In this document: one piece after another, positions 1 to 5,563 of the stretch
Layout: the number at the start of each line of letters is the position of its first letter
Numbering within the stretch: the stretch's first letter is position 1
Assembly: GCF_020215645.1 (NCBI RefSeq)
Contig: NZ_CP084058.1
Span: forward strand, 6,014,001-6,078,000
Origin: Nonomuraea gerenzanensis
GTDB lineage: Bacteria > Actinomycetota > Actinomycetes > Streptosporangiales > Streptosporangiaceae
Length of the DNA stretch: 64,000 nt
Direction: 5' to 3'
Program-made: the position numbers and the translations under genes
Notes under the pieces: model-generated
The model's input: only the letters and a program-made list of their open reading frames with translations
Databases searched by the model: none
What the model was told of the DNA's origin: nothing

Positions 1-341
1 TCCAGCACCCGCCCGAACCCGGGCGTCAGGCCCACCTGGCGCTCGCACCCGCGCACCTCCTGGCGCAGCCGGGCCAGCACCGCGCCCGCCGCCGACTCGC
101 CGGGGGCGCGCTCGCGCACGATGTCGGCCAGCCGTTGCGGCGAGGCCTCCTCGGGCGGCAGGACCAAGTCCTCCTTGGCCTGGAAGTAGTTGTAGACGGT
201 GTTCACCGACACCTCGGCGGCTGCGGCGACCTCGGCGATCGTGACGTGGTCGAAGCCGCGCTCCACGAACAGGCCGATGGCCACCTCGGAGATGCGCTGC
301 CTGGTCTGCCGCTTCTTGCGCTCGCGCAGTCCTTCGGTCAT
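1..341 (-). CDS. TetR-family transcriptional regulator (partial, runs off the left edge)
   Basis: The first 113 residues of a TetR-type repressor are present; the C-terminal part lies outside the window. The N-terminus (MTEGLRERKKRQTRQRISEV) leads into a classical TetR helix-turn-helix with the recognition stretch EVSVNTVYNYFQAKEDL at about residues 47-63. The start is the ATG at 341. The gene follows the MerR gene on the same strand after 23 bp, so the two may be co-transcribed. An inverted repeat lies just upstream of this start, inside the end of the MerR gene, and could be its own operator. The ligand-binding domain is not visible, so the effector cannot be guessed. Confidence 0.85.
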   Translation of the reverse strand, partial: MTEGLRERKKRQTRQRISEVAIGLFVERGFDHVTIAEVAAAAEVSVNTVYNYFQAKEDLVLPPEEASPQRLADIVRERAPGESAAGAVLARLRQEVRGCERQVGLTPGFGRVL

Positions 342-364
342 GGGACTGGAGCGTACTGCAAACT

Positions 365-1147
365 TTAAGTCGATTGCATTTTTGTTATCGACTGAAACTT
401 CGCTTCGATGAGGCGGGTGGCCTGCCGGACGACCTCGGCCTGCGCGGGGGCCAGCCCGTCCAGGAAGGGCTCCAGCTGAGCGAGGTCCCAGTCGGCGCCG
501 GGCTGCAGGTGCAGCAGGTGCTCCATGCTGTAGTCCGCCAGCTCGGCCGCCAGTGGCGCCACGCGGGGGTCGCCGGGCTCGGCGCCGGCCAGCTCGTCCA
601 GCCTGCGGTAGAACTCCTGCCCGCGCTCCGCCGTCGCGGGGTCGGCGGCCAGCGTGTCGAGCATGGTGAGCGCCCGCTCCTGCTCGGCTCCCGCCGACAT
701 GGTGTCCACGAGCAGGAGCAGGTCGCGGTCCCAGGCGGCGCTGCCGGACGCGGGCACGTCCACCACCCGCAGGAAGTCCACCAGGTCGGGTGAGGCGGTG
801 TCGTCGGGGCCGAGCGCGCCGTCCTTGGCGCGGGCCAGCACCTCCGCCAGGCGGGCCCGGCGGCGGCGGATCTCGCGCTCCTGCGCCGCGAGGTCAGCGT
901 CGATCTCGGTGAGGATCTCGGGCAGCTCCCTGGAGCGGTCCTCGGCGATGACGTCGCGCGCCTCGTCCAGGCTCAGGCCCAGCTCGACCAGCCGGCGGAC
1001 GCGGGCCAGCGCCACGGCGTCGCGCATGCCGTACTCGCGGTAGCCGTTGGACAGGCGCGGCGGCTCCGGCAGCACGCCCTGATGGTGGTAGTAGCGCACG
1101 GTCCGGGTGGACACCCCGAGCAGCGCGGCCAGCTCTCCGATCCGCAT
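365..1147 (-). CDS. MerR-family transcriptional regulator
   Basis: A 260-residue MerR protein. Residues 1-70 hold the winged helix-turn-helix (MRIGELAALLGVSTRTVRYY, then YREYGMRDAVALARVRRL), followed by a long helix (about 75-115) rich in Arg, Glu and Ala, typical of the dimerisation coiled coil. The C-terminal 140 residues are a larger helical domain, as in MerR proteins that bind organic ligands, with no metal-binding Cys cluster. The promoter directly upstream has the MerR geometry (19-bp spacer filled by an inverted repeat), and its -10 is so close to the ATG that the mRNA is probably leaderless. Autoregulation is therefore likely. The ligand is unknown. Confidence 0.88.
   Translation of the reverse strand: MRIGELAALLGVSTRTVRYYHHQGVLPEPPRLSNGYREYGMRDAVALARVRRLVELGLSLDEARDVIAEDRSRELPEILTEIDADLAAQEREIRRRRARLAEVLARAKDGALGPDDTASPDLVDFLRVVDVPASGSAAWDRDLLLLVDTMSAGAEQERALTMLDTLAADPATAERGQEFYRRLDELAGAEPGDPRVAPLAAELADYSMEHLLHLQPGADWDLAQLEPFLDGLAPAQAEVVRQATRLIEAKFQSITKMQST
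368..393. promoter_or_regulatory. Inverted repeat, candidate operator for the TetR gene at the left edge
   Basis: AGTCGAT and ATCGACT are separated by 12 bp (368-374 and 387-393). The repeat overlaps the last codons of the MerR gene and lies 27-52 bp upstream of the TetR start at 341. It is AT-rich compared with its surroundings and has no T-run, so an operator is more likely than a terminator. Confidence 0.45.
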
Positions 1148-1153
1148 GGTCCC

Positions 1154-1184
1154 AGTTAAGACGTTGACGCCACGTCAACGTCAA
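1154..1184 (-). promoter_or_regulatory. MerR-type promoter with operator in the spacer
   Basis: Read on the minus strand there is a -35 TTGACG (1184-1179) and a -10-like TTAACT (1159-1154), 19 bp apart. A perfect 10-bp inverted repeat, GACGTTGACG / CGTCAACGTC with a 3-bp centre (1160-1182), fills the spacer. Over-long spacers containing the operator are the hallmark of MerR-controlled promoters. Transcription starting about 7 bp after the -10 would begin at the ATG (1147), giving a leaderless message. Confidence 0.7.
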
Positions 1185-1190
1185 GCCGGC

Positions 1191-1784
1191 TCATGGGCGC
1201 ACGGCTTTCAGGAAGAGATCCACCAGGGCGTCGGCGTACTCGGGGGTCAGCGGGCCCGAGCGGTGCAGCCAGCGCTGGTAGAGGGGCGCGTACAGGATCT
1301 CCAGCGCCAGGTCGAGGTCGGCGTCGGCGGCGATCTGCCCGGCCCGCTGCGCGCTGCGCAGCCGATCCTTCTTGGCCTCGTCCACCGGCCCGGCCAGCCG
1401 CTCGCGGTACTGCGCGGCGAGCGCCGGATCGTTGATGATCTCCGTGTTGAGCGCCCGGATCGGCGCCTCGAACGCCGGATCGGCGAACTCCGCCACCGTG
1501 GCCCGCATCACCAGCTTCAGGTCGGCCTCGATGTCGCCGGTGTCGGGCAGCGCCATGCCGCCGTCCGCGCCCGCCTCGCTCAGCGCGAGGAACGCGTCGA
1601 AGACCACCGCCCCCTTGGACGGCCACCAGCGGTAGATCGTCTGCTTGCCCACCCCGGCCCGGGCGGCGATGGCCTCGATGGAGACCTTGGCGTATCCCGC
1701 CTCGGAGACCAGCTCGCGGGCGGCGCCGAGGATGGCCTGGCGGGAGCGCTCGCTGCGGCGCGCGGGATCGGGGTGCTTCGGCAT
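1191..1784 (-). CDS. TetR-family transcriptional regulator
   Basis: A 197-residue TetR repressor starting at the ATG at 1784 (MPKHPDPARRSERSRQAILG); the open frame extends further upstream, but those residues overlap the operator region and do not resemble a TetR N-terminus. The helix-turn-helix is at about residues 35-54 (IAARAGVGKQTIYRWWPSKG). The C-terminal part resembles the TetR_C_11-like ligand domain with a closing YQRWLHRSGPLTPEYAD stretch. It is divergent from the SDR gene at 1911, and the shared intergenic region carries two inverted repeats built on GAGACG, so it probably represses both itself and that SDR. Confidence 0.87.
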   Translation of the reverse strand: MPKHPDPARRSERSRQAILGAARELVSEAGYAKVSIEAIAARAGVGKQTIYRWWPSKGAVVFDAFLALSEAGADGGMALPDTGDIEADLKLVMRATVAEFADPAFEAPIRALNTEIINDPALAAQYRERLAGPVDEAKKDRLRSAQRAGQIAADADLDLALEILYAPLYQRWLHRSGPLTPEYADALVDLFLKAVRP

Positions 1785-1813
1785 GCGAGGCAGCATAGCA
1801 CTCCAACGAGACG

Positions 1814-1826
1814 AGACGTTCCGTCT
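1814..1826. promoter_or_regulatory. Candidate TetR operator, site 1
   Basis: AGACG-TTC-CGTCT, an inverted repeat preceded by a further GAGACG copy, lies between the divergent TetR (start 1784) and SDR (start 1911) genes. A TTGACA element (1826-1831) reading toward the SDR gene overlaps its edge. The GAGACG half-site is shared with site 2. Confidence 0.5.
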
Positions 1827-1865
1827 TGACATTGGTGTGGCCATGGCCCACAGTTGGGGCAGTCA

Positions 1866-1889
1866 GCGAGACGAGACGGCTCGTCTCGC
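1866..1889. promoter_or_regulatory. Candidate TetR operator, site 2 (perfect 10-bp inverted repeat)
   Basis: GCGAGACGAG (1866-1875) and CTCGTCTCGC (1880-1889) form a perfect inverted repeat with a 4-bp centre, 21 bp before the TTG start of the SDR gene. Its half-sites match those of site 1. Size and symmetry are typical of TetR operators. Confidence 0.65.
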
Positions 1890-1910
1890 TTCTATCCCTA
1901 GGAGAGAGTC

Positions 1911-2726
1911 TTGACCCGAGTGTGGTTCATCACCGGTGCGTCGCGGGGCCTCGGCCGCGCCTTCGCGGAGGCGGCCCTGGCCGCCGGGGACCAGGTCGTG
2001 GCCGCGGCCCGCAACGTGCAGCCGCTGGAGGATCTGGTCCAGAGATATCCTGACGATCTCGTACGCCTGCCGCTCGACGTGTCCGACCGCACGGCCGTCT
2101 TCGAGGGCGTGGACCGGGCCGTGGCCGCGTTCGGCAGGCTCGACGTCGTGGTCAACAACGCCGGCGCCATGTTGCTCGGCATGGTCGAGGAGGCGACGGA
2201 GGAGCAGCTCAGAGCCCACTTCGACGTCAACTTCTTCGGCGCCGTCTGGGTCACCCAGGCCGTCGTGCCCCACCTGCGCGCCCAGGGCTCCGGCCACCTC
2301 CTCCAGGTCACCTCGATGGGCGCGGGCGGCGGCTTCGCCTCGACCGGCATGTACGCGGCAGGCAAGTCGGCCCTCGACTCCATCAGCCAGGCCCTGGCCA
2401 TGGAGGTCGAGCCGTTCGGCGTCAAGGTCACCATCCTCGGCATGGGCGGCTACGACACCGGCCTGTTCACGGCGGGCACCACCATGACCGAGCCGAACCC
2501 CGCCTACGCGGAGCTGCGCGCCAGGCTGGCCGAGATGTGGGGCGACGACGCCGGGCCCGACCCGAGCACCGCCGCGCCGGTCGTCATGGAGGTGGCCGGC
2601 ATGCCGGAGCCGCCGACCCGGCTGGTCGTCGGCAGCGCCTCCTACGACATCGTGCTGCAACTGGAACAGGGCCGCGCCGAGCAATACCGCGCCTGGGAAC
2701 GGCTCAGCAGAATGGCGCCCGGATGA
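1911..2726 (+). CDS. Short-chain dehydrogenase/reductase (classical SDR)
   Basis: A 271-residue NAD(P)-dependent oxidoreductase. The Rossmann glycine motif is TGASRGLG (residues 8-15), the NNAG motif follows at about 83-86, and the active site has S (TSMGAGGG) and Y-x-x-x-K (YAAGK) near residue 150. Arg after the glycine motif and an AARN segment at the end of beta-2 favour NADP. Translation starts at TTG 1911, preceded by AGGAGAG. The gene is divergent from the TetR at 1191-1784 and sits behind two GAGACG palindromes, so it is the likely target of that repressor. Substrate unknown. Confidence 0.88.
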   Translation: MTRVWFITGASRGLGRAFAEAALAAGDQVVAAARNVQPLEDLVQRYPDDLVRLPLDVSDRTAVFEGVDRAVAAFGRLDVVVNNAGAMLLGMVEEATEEQLRAHFDVNFFGAVWVTQAVVPHLRAQGSGHLLQVTSMGAGGGFASTGMYAAGKSALDSISQALAMEVEPFGVKVTILGMGGYDTGLFTAGTTMTEPNPAYAELRARLAEMWGDDAGPDPSTAAPVVMEVAGMPEPPTRLVVGSASYDIVLQLEQGRAEQYRAWERLSRMAPG

Positions 2727-2857
2727 AACCGAATCGCCCGCCCGCGCGTCCCCGATAAATAGGTGGCACGCCCATCGGGTGGCCATTAATGTGAACGACA
2801 ACGGAACCGGGGCGGCACCGACTGTCCCGCCGCAGCACAGACCAGAAAGGGCCCGCA

Positions 2858-2953
2858 ATGCTCCGCGCAGCCGCCGCACTCATGCAGGAACGGTGTTACT
2901 GCCGCCGACCTGCGGCGCTCGGCTGCGCCCTGCTCAGGACGGCTTCTGGATAA
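2858..2953 (+). CDS. Small ORF (31 aa) upstream of the tRNA array
   Basis: An ATG preceded by AGAAAGG at a usable distance opens a 31-codon frame (MLRAAAALMQERCYCRRPAA...) ending with TAA at 2951-2953. A strong Rho-independent terminator begins 22 bp after the stop and the tRNA genes follow. The peptide matches no family I recognise; it has a CYC cluster followed by Arg residues. It may be a genuine micro-gene, a leader peptide or chance. The position just before a terminator and a tRNA cluster is the only reason to list it. Confidence 0.3.
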   Translation: MLRAAAALMQERCYCRRPAALGCALLRTASG

Positions 2954-2975
2954 ACCCCGAAGAGGAGTATTCCGG

Positions 2976-3010
2976 AGGCCGCCAGGTGACCACCAGGCGG
3001 CCTTTTCTTT
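2976..3010 (+). terminator. Rho-independent terminator upstream of the tRNA array
   Basis: AGGCCGCC (2976-2983) pairs with GGCGGCCT (2996-3003) and is followed at once by TTTTCTTTT. This is a strong canonical terminator on the plus strand, unusual in such GC-rich DNA. It sits 45 bp before the first tRNA, so the array either needs its own promoter after it or is controlled by read-through. Confidence 0.75.
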
Positions 3011-3047
3011 TGTCGTGCCGTTTGACAATTCAACAGCGGAGCACCAT

Positions 3048-3121
3048 GGGCTGATGGTGAAAAGGCATCACACCTGCCTTGCAAGCAGGAGTTCGGGTTT
3101 CGAGATCCCGTCGGTCCACCA
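3048..3121 (+). tRNA. tRNA-Ala (anticodon TGC)
   Basis: The cloverleaf closes: acceptor GGGCTGA pairs with TCGGTCC and includes the G3-U70 pair that marks alanine tRNAs. The anticodon stem CCTGC/GCAGG holds loop CTTGCAA (anticodon TGC, 3080-3082). The T-loop is TTCGAGA with one mismatch in the T-stem, the discriminator is A, and CCA is encoded (3119-3121). It is the first of five tightly packed tRNA genes, only 1 bp before the next. Confidence 0.85.
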
Positions 3122-3122
3122 T

Positions 3123-3194
3123 GCCGCAGAGGCCGAACTGGTAAGGCAGCTGGCTTCCACCCAGCAGGACGGGGTTCGAGTCCCCGCTGCGGCT
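3123..3194 (+). tRNA. tRNA-Gly (anticodon TCC)
   Basis: Acceptor GCCGCAG pairs perfectly with CTGCGGC; anticodon stem GCTGG/CCAGC holds CTTCCAC (anticodon TCC); the T-loop is the canonical TTCGAGT. The discriminator is U, as is usual for bacterial tRNA-Gly. CCA is not encoded. Total length 72 nt. Confidence 0.83.
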
Positions 3195-3199
3195 CGCAG

Positions 3200-3272
3200 G
3201 CGTCCGTAGCCCAATGGGAGAGGCACCGGCCTAAGGAGCCGGACGGTGCGGGTTCGAATCCCGCCGGACGTA
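3200..3272 (+). tRNA. tRNA with anticodon AAG and a short variable arm (Leu codon CUU; identity uncertain)
   Basis: Acceptor GCGTCCG pairs with CGGACGT (G1-U72 wobble). The anticodon stem CCGGC/GCCGG holds CTAAGGA, placing AAG at 34-36 (3233-3235). The variable region is only 5 nt (ACGGT), and the T-arm GCGGG/CCCGC with loop TTCGAAT is perfect; the discriminator is A. AAG reads the leucine codon CUU, but leucine tRNAs are class II with a long variable arm, so this is not a normal tRNA-Leu. A34 is also very rare in bacteria outside Arg-ACG. It may be a recoded, chimeric or non-charged tRNA. Confidence 0.7.
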
Positions 3273-3276
3273 CGAG

Positions 3277-3349
3277 GCCCCGTTGGTCCAGCGGTCAGGA
3301 CGCCCGGCTTTCACCCGGGAAATCGCCGGTTCGAGTCCGGTACGGGGTA
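3277..3349 (+). tRNA. tRNA-Glu (anticodon TTC)
   Basis: Acceptor GCCCCGT pairs with ACGGGGT (G1-U72 wobble); anticodon stem CCCGG/CCGGG holds CTTTCAC (anticodon TTC); T-arm GCCGG/CCGGT has loop TTCGAGT. The discriminator is A rather than the G found in E. coli tRNA-Glu. No CCA is encoded. It lies 4 bp after the AAG tRNA. Confidence 0.82.
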
Positions 3350-3350
3350 C

Positions 3351-3426
3351 GGCCCCATAGCTCAATGGGACAGAGCGCCGGCCTACGAAGCCGGGTCAGT
3401 CGCAGGTTCGAATCCTGCTGGGGCTA
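3351..3426 (+). tRNA. tRNA-Arg (anticodon ACG)
   Basis: Acceptor GGCCCCA pairs with TGGGGCT (again G1-U72), anticodon stem CCGGC/GCCGG holds CTACGAA (anticodon ACG, which would be edited to ICG), and the T-arm GCAGG/CCTGC has loop TTCGAAT. The discriminator is A. It shares the CCGGC/GCCGG anticodon stem and the G1-U72 wobble with other members of the array, suggesting common descent. Confidence 0.83.
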
Positions 3427-3609
3427 CTGATGTTTCCGGGCTCTGGCTCACTATCGGTGATAGAGCGTGCAGGGTGTCAGGAGTGGCGGAGGACGGCCGG
3501 CCGACGGTGGACCGCGGTGACCCCCATGCCGAGATCGCCTGGCAGCACCTCTACGCCGGGCCCATGGCCAGGCCGGCGGGATGCCGGTATCGCGTGGTGC
3601 TGTCTTCGG

Positions 3610-4431
3610 TCATGGCGCCGGCGCCGATGATGTGAGGAGTTTGAGCCGGTCGGCGGCGGCGCTGCCGGGGGCGGCGGTGAAGGCGACGATGCGCAGGTCG
3701 CTGCCGGGGGCGGTGAGGATGTCGCAGTCGAGGGTGAGCGTGCCGGCGTCGGGGTGGTGGATGGTCGTGGTGTGGGGTTCGTGGACGCCTACGGCTCCGG
3801 TGTCCCACAGGTGCGCGAAGTTGGGGCTGACGGCCCGTAAGTCCTCGATCAAGGAGCGCAGACCGGCATCGGCGGGGTAGCGGGCGGTCGCCGCCCGGAG
3901 ATCGGCGACGACGGCCGCCTCGAACCGGCTCGCCTGCTCGGGGGTGTGGCTGCCCCCGGTGAAGATCCGCCAGGCGACGTTGCGCTCGCGTCTGCGCCAG
4001 GTGGACGCGTCCCCGCACAAGGCAGCCCACAACGGGTTCCACAGGATGATGTTCCAGCTCGCGTCGCACACGTTCAGCGCCGTGCCGTCGAGTTGGTCGA
4101 GCAGCCTTCTGACGCTCGGCGGGATGTGGGCCGGCACCTTTCCGGGGCCTGGTGGCGGCTGGCCCGCGAGGAGAAAGAGATGTTCGCGCTCGGCCTCCGA
4201 CAGCCGCAGCGCGCGGGCCAGCGCGGACAGCACCTGCGCTGAGGGGGAAGTGGCCCGGCCCTGTTCCAGGCGGACGATGTAGTCCACCGACAGGCCGGCC
4301 AACTGCGCCAGTTCCTCGCGCCGTAACCCGGCGGCCCGCCGTACCCCCCTGGCGGTCACTCCTAGCGCGGCGGGAGAGATACGGTCGCGCCAGCCGCGTA
4401 GCGCCTTGCCTAATTCCCTGGATCCGCCCAT
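3610..4431 (-). CDS. XRE-family regulator with MmyB-like C-terminal domain
   Basis: A 273-residue protein starting at ATG 4431 (MGGSRELGKALRGWRDR). Residues about 10-85 hold an XRE helix-turn-helix (GLRREELAQLAGLSVDYIVRLEQGR) and the rest is the MmyB-like ligand-binding domain, recognisable from WNIILWNPLWAALCG and the closing DCDILTAPGSDLRIVAFTA. Such proteins in actinomycetes usually control a divergent oxidoreductase or SDR gene; here the neighbours are a tRNA array and the secreted protein at 4595. Residues in the open frame upstream of the chosen start do not match the family. Confidence 0.88.
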   Translation of the reverse strand: MGGSRELGKALRGWRDRISPAALGVTARGVRRAAGLRREELAQLAGLSVDYIVRLEQGRATSPSAQVLSALARALRLSEAEREHLFLLAGQPPPGPGKVPAHIPPSVRRLLDQLDGTALNVCDASWNIILWNPLWAALCGDASTWRRRERNVAWRIFTGGSHTPEQASRFEAAVVADLRAATARYPADAGLRSLIEDLRAVSPNFAHLWDTGAVGVHEPHTTTIHHPDAGTLTLDCDILTAPGSDLRIVAFTAAPGSAAADRLKLLTSSAPAP

Positions 4432-4594
4432 ATACCCCAGTATGTGCTGCCACGACATCTGAGACAGCCTGGTACTGACAGTCCATAGGCCGCACAATGC
4501 ACTTTCTGTCCCCTGGCGATGCGACGAAGGTGGAGATCAGCACCGATGCACTCGTTTCCACCGGCATGAATTCTCACCTGCAAAGGAGAAGTCC

Positions 4595-4966
4595 ATGAAA
4601 CGCATCGCCAAACGCGCGGGCGTGGCCGCTCTGGCGTCCATCGCGGTGACGGCCTCACTTGCCGTCGCCCTCCCGACGGCCGCGTACGCGATCAATGAGG
4701 TCCCGTGCGCCGGCCGGACCGACCTCGTGCGCGCCACAATCCACGCAACCGGCGACTCCTCAGCCGACTACTGCTACGCCAACGCCGGAACGGATATGTA
4801 CGTCCAGGATGTCTGGTGGGTCACCCGGATCTCGACCGGTAACAACCGCGTCCAGTGGTACGGGGACGGAAGGTGGCAGCCGGCTCAGCCGATCCCGAAG
4901 TGGACCGTGTTCACCTGGCCGAACCATCCCGGCGGGGTCCGCATCCAGGGGATCAGGATCCTCTGA
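4595..4966 (+). CDS. Secreted beta/gamma-crystallin-like protein (Streptomyces killer-toxin-like, SKLP)
   Basis: A 123-residue secreted protein. Residues 1-32 are a Sec signal peptide (MKRIAKRAGV..., hydrophobic core, AYA cleavage site). The mature 91 residues carry the pattern of the SKLP/beta-gamma-crystallin-fold family: VPCAGRTDLVR, DYCYANAG and a basic WVTRISTGNNRVQWYGDGRW segment, with two Cys (38, 60) that could form a disulfide. SKLP of Streptomyces is a small secreted protein that inhibits yeast and filamentous fungi. The start has a strong AAAGGAG site. It is divergent from the XRE regulator at 3610 with about 160 bp between. Activity is not proven by sequence. Confidence 0.78.
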   Translation: MKRIAKRAGVAALASIAVTASLAVALPTAAYAINEVPCAGRTDLVRATIHATGDSSADYCYANAGTDMYVQDVWWVTRISTGNNRVQWYGDGRWQPAQPIPKWTVFTWPNHPGGVRIQGIRIL

Positions 4967-5211
4967 ACTGGTGGCGATGTCGGGGCGGCGGTCCTGCCCG
5001 ATCGCCGCTCCGGCCGGCAAGGCCCAAGGCACAGCCCAGGGAAAGCCGGGGCCCCACATTGAGGTCGCGAGTTCGCGTCACCGCCACTGACATCACCTGG
5101 CTCCGGCTCACCCGCGATTCAGCTACTCATGGTGAGCTCGGCGAGAGGATCCCGGTGCTGTCTCTCGATATCGCGATCTTGTAACGGGACCCCACACGGA
5201 GGTGTTTTCGT

Positions 5212-5284
5212 GGCGCAGTTCGCCGGTGCGGAGGCCGGCCTGCAAAGCCGGTGCGTGCGAGTTCGACTCTCGCCTGCGTCTCCA
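5212..5284 (+). tRNA. tRNA-Cys (anticodon GCA)
   Basis: Acceptor GGCGCAG pairs with CTGCGTC, anticodon stem CCGGC/GCCGG holds CTGCAAA (anticodon GCA), and the T-arm GCGAG/CTCGC has loop TTCGACT. The discriminator is U73, the main cysteine identity base, and CCA is encoded (5282-5284). The D-arm is short with a mismatch. Its anticodon stem is identical to those of the AAG and Arg tRNAs 2 kb upstream, so it may be a displaced member of that array. Confidence 0.78.
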
Positions 5285-5303
5285 AGGGAGCTTCCGCTGT
5301 GGC

Positions 5304-5335
5304 TTGACAGGGTCGCCGGGATATGGGCGTAATAA
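5304..5335 (+). promoter_or_regulatory. Possible promoter upstream of the nitroreductase-hemerythrin gene
   Basis: A consensus -35 TTGACA (5304-5309) is followed by TAATAA (5330-5335), which would be the -10 but at a long 20-bp spacing. If used, transcription would start near 5342, before the 9-codon ORF at 5409 and the hairpin at 5482. Confidence 0.3.
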
Positions 5336-5481
5336 CCGTCGCGTCGCGTGTCGCCGGCCGGGAGGACGGTCGAGGCATGGAGGCGCCGAATCAAAGGGGA
5401 TGACGCCGTGACCACTCACACTGTCGGACGTGCCTGAGCGCACCGCGCCCGCGCGTCATCCCATGCCCCCGGCGGTGTCGT

Positions 5482-5518
5482 AGAACCCGCTGCGCGTCGG
5501 CATGCCCGCGCGGGTTCT
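5482..5518 (+). terminator. Terminator-like hairpin before the nitroreductase-hemerythrin gene
   Basis: AGAACCCGC (5482-5490) and GCGGGTTCT (5510-5518) form a perfect 9-bp stem followed by CCGTTTCCTTT. It ends 45 bp before the next start. It could terminate the tRNA-Cys transcript or act as an attenuator; a tiny frame with an AAAGGGG site (GTG at 5409, 9 codons) precedes it. Confidence 0.5.
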
Positions 5519-5563
5519 CCGTTTCCTTTCGACACGTCAACCCGCCGGGAGCAGAAAACCAGC

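Noticed and set aside
3022..3027. TTGACA as -35 of a promoter for the tRNA array
   Set aside because: A matching -10 would fall inside the first tRNA with poor sequence, so it cannot serve that gene in the usual way.
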